Part shown: positions 18,794 to 28,914 of the stretch, piece by piece
How positions within the stretch are numbered: position 1 is the stretch's first letter
How the letters are laid out: every line of letters starts with the position of its first letter
NCBI RefSeq assembly: GCF_014596445.1
Contig: NZ_MECL01000071.1
Span: 1-55,602, forward strand
Length of the DNA stretch: 55,602 nucleotides
Source: Streptomyces sp. CBMA29
GTDB taxonomy: Bacteria > Actinomycetota > Actinomycetes > Streptomycetales > Streptomycetaceae
Direction of reading: 5' to 3'
The notes under the pieces: generated by a model
The model's database searches: none
Told to the model about the DNA's origin: nothing
The model's input: only the letters and a program-made list of their open reading frames with translations
Position numbers and translations under genes: made by a program

Positions 18794-19313
18794 TCCCGAC
18801 GATCGCGGCGGCCAGTACCGTCCCGGTGTAGAGCCAGCCGGTCATCAGCGCCAGCCCGGTGAAGACGCCGAGCAGATGACCGGCCAGGCCGCCGCCCCCG
18901 CTGTCGGCGGTCAGCGCGATGCCCACGGCGAAGGCGATCGGCGCCGCCACCGGGGCCGCCACCAGGTCGTACGGGCGTACGTACACCGCCGCCGCCGCGC
19001 ACACCGCGACGAAGACCAGGCCGAAGAAGACGCCGGGGCCGTCGAAGAGCAGGACGTCGATCCCGCCGCCCGTGACCGTCACGGCGGTGGTCAGCAGCCC
19101 GGTGCCGAGGCCGGTCAGCCGTGGCCTGGGCCGCTGGGCGGTACGCAGCCGGTGGACGGTCTGCCGTACCGCGGTGGCCATGACCGCCTGCCGGGGGCGC
19201 GGGGCGCGGTACACCCCGACTGTGGCCTCTCCGCCGGGTCCCGGAGCGGCACCTGATCGCACACTGTGTTGGTCCACATACTTACAGTAGGCATGGCAGT
19301 CGGGTGATCGCAC
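18714..19313 (-). CDS. Membrane protein, DUF6542-like
   Basis: An integral membrane protein of up to 199 aa with four hydrophobic segments, roughly GLGTGLLTTAVTVTGGGIDVLL, FFGLVFVAVCAAAAVYV, VAAPVAAPIAFAVGIAL and LLGVFTGLALMTGWLYTGTVLAAAIVG, matching the actinomycete DUF6542 pattern I remember. The tail is strongly basic. The start is unclear: GTG at 19313 gives the longest form, ATG at 19181 is an alternative nearer the first membrane helix. Its 3' end overlaps ppgK by 80 nt in convergent orientation. Function unknown. Confidence 0.6.
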   Translation of the reverse strand: MRSPDCHAYCKYVDQHSVRSGAAPGPGGEATVGVYRAPRPRQAVMATAVRQTVHRLRTAQRPRPRLTGLGTGLLTTAVTVTGGGIDVLLFDGPGVFFGLVFVAVCAAAAVYVRPYDLVAAPVAAPIAFAVGIALTADSGGGGLAGHLLGVFTGLALMTGWLYTGTVLAAAIVGIRALRLPSRRRRSPRCSGVQRERSRR

Positions 19314-19358
19314 GGCGGGACACGCGCTTTGCCCCTCCGGGGCGGGGTGAGGCTTTCG

Positions 19359-19408
19359 CGGACGCCCTCGGGCCGGTGTTCGACGGACGCCCTCGGGCCG
19401 GTGTTCGA
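19359..19408. repeat. Direct tandem repeat, 25-nt unit, two copies
   Basis: CGGACGCCCTCGGGCCGGTG-containing 25-mers at 19359-19383 and 19384-19408 are identical, followed by a partial CGGACGGCC. They lie in the ychF upstream region. Function not evident. Confidence 0.8.
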
Positions 19409-19492
19409 CGGACGGCCGGGCGGTACGGCGGCGGCCCGTAGACTGGTGGCCGTCCGAACACCCACCAGCCCACCGCTCCGGGAAGTCTCCAC

Positions 19493-20581
<1,089 letters not shown>

Positions 20582-20717
20582 CGGGTTTTCTTGGCCTAGG
20601 TGGCACCATTTCGCAAACTTGCAGGTCAGGCGGGGTTGGTTCGAGGGGGGGCCAGCCCTGTCGGCGACGACCGACGATCCTGTGACCGCCGACGGCGGTT
20701 GACGAGATCGTCGATGG

Positions 20718-21110
20718 TCAGACAGCGCGTATGACGAGGGCAGGTTTGACGTCCTGGGCGTCGATGAGGTTGCGGATGTCGTTGGGGTCCGACGTCCAGA
20801 TGATGGCGCCGAGGCTGGTTGCCATGGTCACGACGGTGGCGTCGACGATGTCGGAGGTGCCGGCCTTGCCGCAGAGAATGCCTGCGGTTTTGGCGGTTTC
20901 GAGGCCGACGGGCACGACGTGGCACCCGGCGAGGAACTTGCCGAGCCGCACTTGGCGGCGGGAGTCCCGCCATGCCTGGCTGACGACGACGGACGGGACG
21001 TGGATGTCCCGGCCGTCGTCCAGCGCCAGGCTGTGGCGTGCCCACATACGCCGGTCGTCGTTGTCGATTGCGATCAGTACGCCGGCGTCATACAGGTAAG
21101 GGATGTTCAC
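20718..21110 (-). CDS. PIN-domain (VapC-like) toxin
   Basis: A 130-aa PIN-domain ribonuclease, probable toxin of a type II system. Acidic residues of the active site are visible: Asp8 (YLYDAG), Asp87 and Asp90 (SDIVDA), Asp108 (TSDPND). The position usually holding Glu after the second strand is Gln45 in VVVSQAWRD, which I believe is common in this actinomycete subgroup. GTG at 21110 overlaps the antitoxin TGA by 4 nt (GTGA), so translation is coupled. It lies convergent with ychF. Target RNA unknown. Confidence 0.85.
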   Translation of the reverse strand: MNIPYLYDAGVLIAIDNDDRRMWARHSLALDDGRDIHVPSVVVSQAWRDSRRQVRLGKFLAGCHVVPVGLETAKTAGILCGKAGTSDIVDATVVTMATSLGAIIWTSDPNDIRNLIDAQDVKPALVIRAV

Positions 21111-21373
21111 GCGGCGGAGGCTCCCGGGCTGCTGAGGTACTCGGCGTCGGCGCTGGCCAATTCCGCGCGGGCCGCGGCGAGCTCTTCCGGGGTGAAGGAG
21201 CCGTGTTCTGCCTGCCACTCCTGGATGACCGCCCGGCCGGCCCGCAGGCGCAGCTCACGTTCGGCTGCTCCGGCGACGAGGCGGGAGAGCGGAATGCCTT
21301 CTTCCTCGGCGGCTCCGGCCAGGGCTTCAACCAGAGATTCGTCGAGAGTGATAGTCACCTTCTTGGTAGCCAT
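21107..21373 (-). CDS. Ribbon-helix-helix antitoxin (VapB-like)
   Basis: An 88-aa antitoxin partner of the PIN toxin. The N-terminal KKVTITLDESLVEALAGAAEEEG is a ribbon-helix-helix (CopG-type) DNA-binding segment; the C-terminal half, with EWQAEHGSFTPEELAAARAEL, would wrap the toxin. The ATG at 21373 is preceded by a perfect 14-bp palindromic site suited to autorepression. The pair sits at the boundary between conserved genes and the accessory region. Confidence 0.85.
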   Translation of the reverse strand: MATKKVTITLDESLVEALAGAAEEEGIPLSRLVAGAAERELRLRAGRAVIQEWQAEHGSFTPEELAAARAELASADAEYLSSPGASAA

Positions 21374-21381
21374 ACATCAAC

Positions 21382-21395
21382 CATACTCCAGTATG
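21382..21395 (-). promoter_or_regulatory. Operator-like palindrome of the toxin-antitoxin pair
   Basis: CATACTGGAGTATG (minus strand) has perfect 6-bp arms around GG and lies 8 nt before the antitoxin ATG. An autoregulatory operator for the antitoxin-toxin complex is expected in this position. Confidence 0.6.
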
Positions 21396-21480
21396 CTTCC
21401 AGGTCGGTGTGTTGGATCACCTGCCGACGAGACCGTAGTTACGGAGCTTTACCGTGCGGTCCCGGTGGGCGGACCGGGAC

Positions 21481-22815
21481 TCAGTGGCCGTAGCCGGAGG
21501 TGGGTTTGTCCGAGGGCGGGCAGGAGGTGGGCGAAGCCGTCGGCGGCGTGGTGGGAGGCATCGTGGGCGACGTGGTGGGCGGGGTCGTGGGAGGCGTCGT
21601 GGGCGACGTGGTCGGCGGGGTCGTGGGCGGGGTGGTCGGGACCGTCGTCGGGGGCGTCGTCGGCGTGACGGGTGTGTCGGTCGTCGTCGTGGGCGGGGTG
21701 GTCGGAGCCGTGCCGCAGTTGATGTCGCCGTCGAAGGGGAAGTCGTGGATCTCGCCGGCGTTCACGTATCCGCCGTTGCCGTCGATGGGGCCTGCCTTCA
21801 GCGAGCGCACCACGATGTCGCCCTCGATGTTGGAGGAGTCGAGGTCCGTGAAGTCCGCACCGGGCGCGTAGACGGTGCCCTCGAGGCTGTCGCCGGAGAC
21901 CATGTCGATCGAGGTGGCGTCGGGGAAGTCCCAGAGCATGTAGGGGGCCTGGGGACCGCTGACCCCGGCGAGCTGGACGCTCTGCCAGGAGTAGTCACCG
22001 CCCGTGCCGGTGGTGTCGACCACGACGACGAACGGCGTGTCCGCGCTCGGCTGGTTCCGGAAGGTCAGGACGGACAGACGGTTCAGGTCGTCACCGGTGA
22101 TGTGCAGGACGTTGGTTTGTCCCGGCGTCAGGGTGACGTACGCCTGGGTGCCGTCGGCGAGACCTGACTGCGGGTCGAGGGGGGCACCCTGGGCGTCGTC
22201 GAGGGTGACGTTCGTCGCGCAGGCGTCCATCGCCGCGGCGCGCCCGCGGTACGTGGTGAACAGCGACGGGAAGTCGATCAGGTCCGGGTGGGGAGCCACC
22301 GACGCGGACGGCTGACCGGTGGTCAGCTCGATCCGCGGGGTGGCGTCGTAGCCGGCGTCGGCCGGGACGACACGGGTGGAGACCGCGGCGCCGTTGGAGT
22401 CCCGGTCCAGGAACGACACCCCGGTCGGATCGCCGATCTTGACGTAGCCGCCGTTCTCCACGCGCAACACGCCGTCGGGGGCGCTGTCGGCCGTGTTGAC
22501 GCGGCCGTTGACCAACAGCGCGGTCGGCCGGGCGTCGCCGGTGTCGGTGAACGTGCCGGGCGTGTGGATGGCCACGTTGTAGCCGGGGCCGAACGACAGG
22601 TCACCGCCCATGGCGACGGTGCCCTCGGTCTCGGTGCTGCCCAGCAGGGCGTCGTGCTCGACGATGGTGCCGAAACCCTGGTTGCCTTCGACCGGATTGC
22701 CGATCGCCGCTCTCGGGGCCGCGGAAGCGGACTCGGCGGAGGGCAGGGCCACCAGGCAGGCGACCGCCACGGTCGTGACACAGACCAGGGCCGGGGCGAG
22801 TGAAGTAGTTCGCAT
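21481..22815 (-). CDS. Secreted choice-of-anchor A family protein with Thr/Pro stalk
   Basis: A 444-aa exported protein. The signal peptide is MRTTSLAPALVCVTTVAVACLV then ALPSAESASA; the choice-of-anchor A domain (about 40-340) begins GNPVEGNQGFGTIVEHDALL and includes TEGTVAMGGDLSFGPGYNV and LEGTVYAPGADFTDLDSSNIEGDIVV, typical of ice-binding-like adhesins in Gram-positives. A stalk of about 85 residues made of PTTPPTT-type repeats follows. The protein ends SCPPSDKPTSGYGH with no LPXTG or C-terminal membrane helix, so the anchor the family usually has is missing. ATG at 22815 was chosen because it gives a full signal peptide. Confidence 0.8.
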   Translation of the reverse strand: MRTTSLAPALVCVTTVAVACLVALPSAESASAAPRAAIGNPVEGNQGFGTIVEHDALLGSTETEGTVAMGGDLSFGPGYNVAIHTPGTFTDTGDARPTALLVNGRVNTADSAPDGVLRVENGGYVKIGDPTGVSFLDRDSNGAAVSTRVVPADAGYDATPRIELTTGQPSASVAPHPDLIDFPSLFTTYRGRAAAMDACATNVTLDDAQGAPLDPQSGLADGTQAYVTLTPGQTNVLHITGDDLNRLSVLTFRNQPSADTPFVVVVDTTGTGGDYSWQSVQLAGVSGPQAPYMLWDFPDATSIDMVSGDSLEGTVYAPGADFTDLDSSNIEGDIVVRSLKAGPIDGNGGYVNAGEIHDFPFDGDINCGTAPTTPPTTTTDTPVTPTTPPTTVPTTPPTTPPTTSPTTPPTTPPTTSPTMPPTTPPTASPTSCPPSDKPTSGYGH

Positions 22816-22905
22816 ACTCCCGACAGTAGGAAGATCGCCACGCGATTCGCGCGCTGACGCGTACATGAGGCCGCACACTCGACCCGCTCGGCGGCGTAGT
22901 GCTAT

Positions 22906-23148
22906 TTACCGTCCGAACCGCGACGCACCACGCGGTGCGCGCGGTCGCGTCCGGCGCCATGCCCGATGGCGCACGGCCCAACGGCGGCTGCCGGCCGTCG
23001 GCCGTGGCGGGGCGGTGCGGGCGGCGGTGGCGCGCAGGCGGGTCGCGGCATCGCGGCGCTCGATGTCGAAGTCGCCGTGCCACTCCAGCGTCGCGGCCAG
23101 CGCTGGGTCCTGGGCGATCCGGCGGAGCAGGTCGTCCGAGTGGGGCAT
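22906..23148 (-). CDS. Small hypothetical protein, possibly a remnant
   Basis: An 80-aa frame starting MPHSDDLLRRIAQDPALAAT and continuing into an Arg/Pro-rich tail. The first 45 residues look like a plausible helical protein; the tail looks like chance coding. I see no ribosome binding site and no family match. It may be a truncated gene at the edge of the accessory region. Confidence 0.3.
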   Translation of the reverse strand: MPHSDDLLRRIAQDPALAATLEWHGDFDIERRDAATRLRATAARTAPPRPTAGSRRWAVRHRAWRRTRPRAPRGASRFGR

Positions 23149-23420
23149 GGGCGCACGTTAACAGCGCCCTGTGACAGCAACAGCGCCCTGTGACGGCGGA
23201 ACCGGCGTGGTCGAGCAGGCGGGCCGAGTCCTGCGGGAGCCGTTCCTGCCCCATGGCCCGATCCTGACCGCTTGCCTGACAACGGCCCTTGCGAAACCGT
23301 ACAGTTGAGGGTGTATCAGCTCAGGGGACACGATCTTGGGGCGCAGGGGGGAAAACGTGGTGGGTTCGGTGTCGGAAGCCTGGTTAACGTCCTGGTTAGA
23401 GTTCAGGCGTACCCGCTGAG
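23149..23420. promoter_or_regulatory. Probable promoter region of the STAND-CHAT operon
   Basis: A 272-nt, less GC-rich spacer. It holds a 16-nt direct repeat AACAGCGCCCTGTGAC at 23160-23175 and 23179-23194, and a second direct repeat CCTGGTTA at 23379-23386 and 23391-23398, 12 nt apart, 23 nt before the first gene. No clear -10/-35 pair could be fixed. Confidence 0.45.
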
Positions 23421-26400
23421 ATGGACATGGTCGGGGAGATCGGCGCGTGGCCTGCCCTGCGGGGCAGAGGCCAGGGCGGCTTCGAGGGCGGGAACGCCTC
23501 CCAGACCGATCACCAAGGGGGCAATCCGCATACGGAGCAGCGCGCCACCGTGGTGCCGCAGGCGGCCCAGGACGCCATCGCCGGTGTGCTTCCCGAGGAG
23601 CCGCTGACCAATCTTCCCCGCACGGCGATGAGGGAGTTGGTCGGACGCGGCGGCGAACTCGCCCAAATGCGAGAGGCGTTGACCGAAGGCGTCGGCGTCG
23701 TCTGCCAGGCGGACACACTGCGCGCGCTCGGAGGTGTCGGCAAGACCTCGCTCGCGCTGGACTACGCCAGGAACTCCGGCGCGGACTACCGGGTGATCTG
23801 GTGGGTGTCGGCCGAGACCGAGGAACAGATCGACGCGGCCTTCGGGGACCTGGCCGGATTCCTCCACCCGTCGTGGGCGCTGACCGCCGAGCCCAAGGTC
23901 CGTACCGAGTGGGCGCTGAGGTGGCTGTGCCACCACCGCGACCGCTGGCTGGTCGTCTACGACAACGCCGAGAACCCCGTGGACCTCAACCCCCGGATCA
24001 GCCGCCTGCTCGGGTACGGGCATCAACTGGTCACCACCCGCAGGGCCTCCGGGTGGCACTCCGCGGCGCGCGCGATCCGCCTCGACGTCCTCGACCCGGA
24101 CTCGGCGGCCGAACTGCTCTGCCAGGGCGCTCTTCCGTACGGCGGCGCGAGCGGCGCGGAACGGGACCAGGCGCGGCTGCTCGCCGCCGATCTGGGACGG
24201 CTGCCGCTGGCCCTCGCGCAGGCGGGAGCGTATCTGCGCCAGACCGGGCTGGGGTTCGAGGAGTACCGCACGCGGCTCGGACGGACGCCCGACGCCCTGT
24301 GGGACGCGGGCGCCGTGGACGAGTCCGCGGCCGACATCATCCGCCGGATCTGGCAGTTGGGTCTCCCGGCGATCCGCCGCAAGCGGGAGTTCGCGGTCGA
24401 CCTGCTGAAACTGCTGGCCTGGTACGGGCCGGAGCCGTTGTCCACGGACATGCTGCGGTCGCTCGAGGACGAGGGACACGACGTACGCGAAGCGCTGGAC
24501 GTGCTCTCCGCCTACGCTCTGGTGACCCCGGGGGACGGCACCATCACCGTGCACCGCCTGCTGCGTACGATGCTGCGCGCCGAATCCGACGGCGCCGTTC
24601 ACCGCGCCCGCGCGAAGCACGTCCTGGCCCGGAGCATCACCGAAGCCTCCCTGGCCGAAGCCGCCCGAACCGAAGCCGCCCCACCCCAAGAAGACGACCA
24701 CCGCCTCTGGGCGGCCAACCTCCCCCACATCCAGGCTCTCGCGGCCACCGAACCCTCGGACGAACCGACCCTGGAGGTCATCGCCCTCTACCGCCGCGCC
24801 GCGCACGTCCTCGTCGCGCGCGAGCACCGCGTCCTCGCGCTGCCGCTGCTGACGGCCGTGGTCGACGGGCAGACCCGGCTGCTGGGCGCCGAGGCGGCCG
24901 AGACGCTGGACAGCAAAGACGACTTGGCGGTGACCCACAGCAAGGTCGGGGACCCCGAGGAGGGCGTACGGCTGCGCCGCGAGGTGTGGGAGGCGCGGTC
25001 ACGGCTGCAAGGGCCGCTCCACACGGCCACGTTGGCCTCGCGCGACGGACTGGCGTACGCCTATCGCAAGGCGGGCGACGCGCCGCGCGCGGTCGCGGAG
25101 TACGCCGTGGTCACCCTCCAGCGGAGCGAAGAACTCGGGGAGGACGACCCCGCCACGCTGTCGAGCCGTAACGCCCTCGCCTACGCGCGGCAGCGCGCCG
25201 GTCTGTACGCCGACGCCGTCCGCGACTTCGAGGCCGTGGTCGGGGACCGCACCCGAGTCCTCGGCGACAGTCACCCGGACACCCTCGCCAGCCGCAGCAA
25301 CCTCGCGTACGCCCACCTCCAGGCGGGCCACCACGGCACCGCGCTGACGACGTACGCCCAGGCGGTCGCCGACCGTCAGCGCCTCTTCGGCGTTCACCAC
25401 CCGCACACCCTGACCAGCAGAGGATGGCTGGCCGACGCCCACGCGGCGGCGGGCGACGACGTCAAGGCACTCGAATTGTGGACGGAGGTGGCCCGCGACC
25501 GGGCCGCCACGCAGGGCGCGGACCACCCCGACACGCTGGGCAGCCGCCGGGACCTGCTGTACGCGCTGGTCGACGCGCACGGCGCGCACGCGGCGAAGGC
25601 GGACGCCCAAAAGCTGGTGACCGACTGCGTCAGAGTGCTGGGGCCCGACCACCCCGACGCCCTCGAAGCGGTGGACGACCTCGCCTACGTCCACTCGACG
25701 GCCCGCGACTACCCGAGGGCCGAGGAGCTCTACGGGGAACTCGTCGAGAAGTTCGCCCGGGTCAGAGGCGAGAACCACGCACGGACGCTCCAGGCCCGCA
25801 GGTCGCTGGCGAACACCAGGAACCTGGCGGGGGACAGCCGGCAGGCGGTCCGGGATCTGGAACGGCTCGTCGCGGACGAGACCCGGATCAGGAGCGGGGA
25901 CCACGTCGCGACCCTGCTCACCCGCCTCTGGCTCTCGCGTGCGTACTGCGATGTCGGTGACTTCCGCGCGGCCGTCGAGGCCGGCACCGCGCTGGCGGCC
26001 GACCATAAGCGGGTGCTCGGGCCGCGCCACCCCAGCACCTTCGGCAGCCGCGCGAACCTCGCCTATCTGCACAGCCTGTCGGGGGACCACCGCCGAGCCG
26101 TCGCCGTGTACGAGCGGTTGGTCGCCGACGAGGCGGCGGCTCTCGGCGCGCACCACCGCGACGTACTGATGTCCCGCTCCTCGCTCGCCTTCGCCCGCAG
26201 GGCGGCAGGCGACTACCCGGGCGCCGCGGCGGACTTCGAGGAGATCACCGAAGAACGGGCCCGTACGCTCGGCCCCGACCACCCCGATGTCCTCAGCGCC
26301 AAAGAAGCTCTGCGCGACAGCCGCAGGGCCGCGCGGGACCACGCCGAAGCGGTCCGCCTGGCCACGGAACTGGTCGAGGCGTGGAACCGGCTGCGGCCGG

Positions 26401-28901
26401 CCGACCACCCCAGCGCGCTGTCCGCGCGGGCCTCGCTCGGCTACGCGCTGTGGGCGGCGGGGGACTGGGCGCGGGCGACCACGGTCTTCGAGGATCTGAC
26501 GGCCGCGCGCACCCGCGTCCAGGGGTCCGACCACGTCGACACTCTCCAGGCCAGAGAAGGTCTGGCCTTCACCCACAAGCTTGTCGGCGACCACGAGCGG
26601 GCGATCCCCGCCTTCGAGGCGCTGCTCGACGACCGGATACGCGTCCAGGGCGAGCGGCACTCGTCCGTCCTGGGCACCCGCGAGAATCTGGCCGAGTCCT
26701 GCCGTGCCGCCGGCTACCACGCGCGGGCGATCGGCCTCTACGAGCTGTCGATCCGCATACGTACGGGGGCCGACGGCGTCGACGACCCCGAGGTGCTGGA
26801 CGCGCGCAGGGGCCTCGCCGTCGTCCGTCGCGACGCGGGCGACGTCAGAAGGGCCCTGGCCGACCTGGAGACTCTCTTCGCCGACCGCCTCCGCGTCCAG
26901 GGGCCCGACCACCTGGCGACACTGGCCGCCAGGGAGGACGTGGCGTCAACGCTGCGGACCGCGAAGGACTACGCCAGATCCCTCGCCTGCTACGAGGAGG
27001 CGGTGGCCGCGCGGCTCCGCGTCCAGGGCCCCGACCACAGCGAGACCCTCAACGCCCGTATGTGGCGGGCCTTCGCTCACCTGTTCACGGAGAACAACGA
27101 ACAGGGGAAGGAGCAGTGCGAGAGCCTGGTGGCGGACCGTATCCGGCTTCAGGGCGCGGAGCACGTCTACACCCTTGAGGCGCGCGAGGACATGGCTCAT
27201 GCCCTGCGCTGGGCGGCGGATCACCGGTCGGCCGTCGAGTGGGACACCCGGCTGGTCGAGGACCGCACACGCATCCAGGGCCCCGGCCACCACGCCACGC
27301 TCCTCTCGCGTAAGTACCTCACGTACGACCACCGGGCGGCGCTCGACTACCGCCGCGCGATCGCCGACATCGAGACCCTGCTGACGGACTATCAGCGGAT
27401 TTTCGGACCCGACCACGCCGAAGTCCTGGACACGCGACGCCACTTGGCCCAAGTCCAGTGGGACGCGGGCTCCCATCACCAGGCGATCCGGACGCTGGAA
27501 GCGCTGGTCGCGGACCGCGCGCGGCTGTACGGCGACGACCACGTCGGTACGTTCACCGTTCGCGGCCGGATCGCCTTCGTGTACCGGGACGCGGGGGAGT
27601 ACGCGACATCCGCGGACCACCTGCGCCGGCTGATCGCCGACCGGGTCGCCGTGCAGGGCGAGCGGCACCAGGACGTCCTCGACAACCGGCGGAGCCTGGC
27701 CCGGGTGGACCGGCTGCGGGGCCGGTACGAGGAAGCGATCGCCGAACTGGGGGAGTTGATCAGGACCCTCGCCGAGATCAACGGCCCCGACCACGAGAGC
27801 GTCCTCGGATGCCGCACGGATCTCGCCTTCGCCCACCGCGACAACGGCGACGTGGCCGAGGCGATCCGTCAACTGACCGACATCGCAAAGGACTTCCGCC
27901 GCGTTCACGGGCCGTCCCATCGGGCCACGCTGCGTGCCCTGAGCAGACTCGCGCTCGTTCACACGGAGACCGGTCTGCCCGACCGGGCCGTCGAGACCTG
28001 TGAGCGCCTGGTGGAAGAACGCCTTCGCAGGGTGGGCCCCGACCATCCGCTGGTGCTCGACTCCCGCGTCGACCTGGCCTACGCGCTCCTCCAGGCGGGC
28101 GAGCCGGAGCGGGCGGTGGCCGCGTACGAGCAGCTCTTCGCGGACCGCGCACGCCTGTGGATACCGGGGCACCCCGAGAGCGTCAGGGCGCTGGGCCGCG
28201 CCCACCGGTCGCCGGACGAACGCGGCGACTTCGTCACCACCGTGGTCACCGCGGCGCACCGGCCGCGCGACGGATATCCCGCACTGGCCGAGAACGTGGC
28301 CAGGGCCCTTGGCGAGTCGGGTGACTGGGCCGCCGCCGTCGAACTGCTGGAAGGCGTCCACGCCGGTCGCGAGGAGGTGTTCGGGCCCCACCACCCGGCC
28401 ACCCTGGAAACCCGCGGCGAACTGGCCCTCGCCCGGGTCCATCGCGGCGACGAGGTGCCGAGAAGCGAATTCGCCGGCATCCTCCGCGCGTGGGAGAAGG
28501 TGCTCGGACGTGAACATCCCGGACTGGCCGTGCTCCGCCGCCGCTTCGCCCGCGCCAGCCGCGACTGGGTGCCGCGAGTCAGAATCCTCACCGAGCCGCG
28601 CGTCGGCCGGGCGGCTTCCATCGAATGGCGCCTGGAGCGTACGGGCGGCCCGGACACCGAGGCCGAGGCGGGCGAATCCGAGGCGGGCCCGCCGACGCTG
28701 CTCCTCGTGCTCTCCGCCAGGACGCAGGCATACGTCACTCCCGCGACGGCGGAGTACTCACCGGGATCCGAACCCCCGCGTTTCGACTTCACGGCGGTGG
28801 AGCCCGGAGTGCACCGCATCCGATTCACCGTGTACGACCGCGAATACGGGGTCGTGCTCCAGGAGGTCGAGGCGAGCTTCGACGTTCCGGACGCTTCGTA
28901 G
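23421..28901 (+). CDS. Giant STAND NTPase (NB-ARC type) with about 28 TPR-like repeats
   Basis: An 1826-aa signal-transducing ATPase, likely the sensor and switch of the conflict operon. After a 65-residue leader, the STAND module begins ELVGRGGELAQM; P-loop ALGGVGKTS lies at 102-110, Walker B WLVVYDN near 177-182, QLVTTRR at 202-208 and LGRLPLALAQAGAYL (GLPL-type motif) further on. A winged-helix-like segment (ELLAWYGPEPLS region, about 330-390) follows. From about 490 to 1700 run about 28 units of 42 residues with consensus A-DRxRVxGPDHPxTLxxRxxLAyxxRxAGDy-A, TPR-like. The last 110 residues are a separate beta-rich domain. ATG at 23421 lacks a good ribosome binding site; an in-frame TAG lies 23 nt upstream. 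No signal peptide. Confidence 0.9.
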   Translation: MDMVGEIGAWPALRGRGQGGFEGGNASQTDHQGGNPHTEQRATVVPQAAQDAIAGVLPEEPLTNLPRTAMRELVGRGGELAQMREALTEGVGVVCQADTLRALGGVGKTSLALDYARNSGADYRVIWWVSAETEEQIDAAFGDLAGFLHPSWALTAEPKVRTEWALRWLCHHRDRWLVVYDNAENPVDLNPRISRLLGYGHQLVTTRRASGWHSAARAIRLDVLDPDSAAELLCQGALPYGGASGAERDQARLLAADLGRLPLALAQAGAYLRQTGLGFEEYRTRLGRTPDALWDAGAVDESAADIIRRIWQLGLPAIRRKREFAVDLLKLLAWYGPEPLSTDMLRSLEDEGHDVREALDVLSAYALVTPGDGTITVHRLLRTMLRAESDGAVHRARAKHVLARSITEASLAEAARTEAAPPQEDDHRLWAANLPHIQALAATEPSDEPTLEVIALYRRAAHVLVAREHRVLALPLLTAVVDGQTRLLGAEAAETLDSKDDLAVTHSKVGDPEEGVRLRREVWEARSRLQGPLHTATLASRDGLAYAYRKAGDAPRAVAEYAVVTLQRSEELGEDDPATLSSRNALAYARQRAGLYADAVRDFEAVVGDRTRVLGDSHPDTLASRSNLAYAHLQAGHHGTALTTYAQAVADRQRLFGVHHPHTLTSRGWLADAHAAAGDDVKALELWTEVARDRAATQGADHPDTLGSRRDLLYALVDAHGAHAAKADAQKLVTDCVRVLGPDHPDALEAVDDLAYVHSTARDYPRAEELYGELVEKFARVRGENHARTLQARRSLANTRNLAGDSRQAVRDLERLVADETRIRSGDHVATLLTRLWLSRAYCDVGDFRAAVEAGTALAADHKRVLGPRHPSTFGSRANLAYLHSLSGDHRRAVAVYERLVADEAAALGAHHRDVLMSRSSLAFARRAAGDYPGAAADFEEITEERARTLGPDHPDVLSAKEALRDSRRAARDHAEAVRLATELVEAWNRLRPADHPSALSARASLGYALWAAGDWARATTVFEDLTAARTRVQGSDHVDTLQAREGLAFTHKLVGDHERAIPAFEALLDDRIRVQGERHSSVLGTRENLAESCRAAGYHARAIGLYELSIRIRTGADGVDDPEVLDARRGLAVVRRDAGDVRRALADLETLFADRLRVQGPDHLATLAAREDVASTLRTAKDYARSLACYEEAVAARLRVQGPDHSETLNARMWRAFAHLFTENNEQGKEQCESLVADRIRLQGAEHVYTLEAREDMAHALRWAADHRSAVEWDTRLVEDRTRIQGPGHHATLLSRKYLTYDHRAALDYRRAIADIETLLTDYQRIFGPDHAEVLDTRRHLAQVQWDAGSHHQAIRTLEALVADRARLYGDDHVGTFTVRGRIAFVYRDAGEYATSADHLRRLIADRVAVQGERHQDVLDNRRSLARVDRLRGRYEEAIAELGELIRTLAEINGPDHESVLGCRTDLAFAHRDNGDVAEAIRQLTDIAKDFRRVHGPSHRATLRALSRLALVHTETGLPDRAVETCERLVEERLRRVGPDHPLVLDSRVDLAYALLQAGEPERAVAAYEQLFADRARLWIPGHPESVRALGRAHRSPDERGDFVTTVVTAAHRPRDGYPALAENVARALGESGDWAAAVELLEGVHAGREEVFGPHHPATLETRGELALARVHRGDEVPRSEFAGILRAWEKVLGREHPGLAVLRRRFARASRDWVPRVRILTEPRVGRAASIEWRLERTGGPDTEAEAGESEAGPPTLLLVLSARTQAYVTPATAEYSPGSEPPRFDFTAVEPGVHRIRFTVYDREYGVVLQEVEASFDVPDAS

Positions 28902-28914
28902 AGACGCCGCTCCA

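Noticed and set aside
21520..21720. Repeated GTCGTGGG-type sequence as a regulatory repeat
   Set aside because: It is the coding DNA for the Thr/Pro stalk of the surface protein.
24999..26912. A 637-codon open frame antisense to the giant TPR gene
   Set aside because: Very GC-rich coding DNA leaves long open antisense frames; this one has no motifs and mirrors the repeats of the sense gene.
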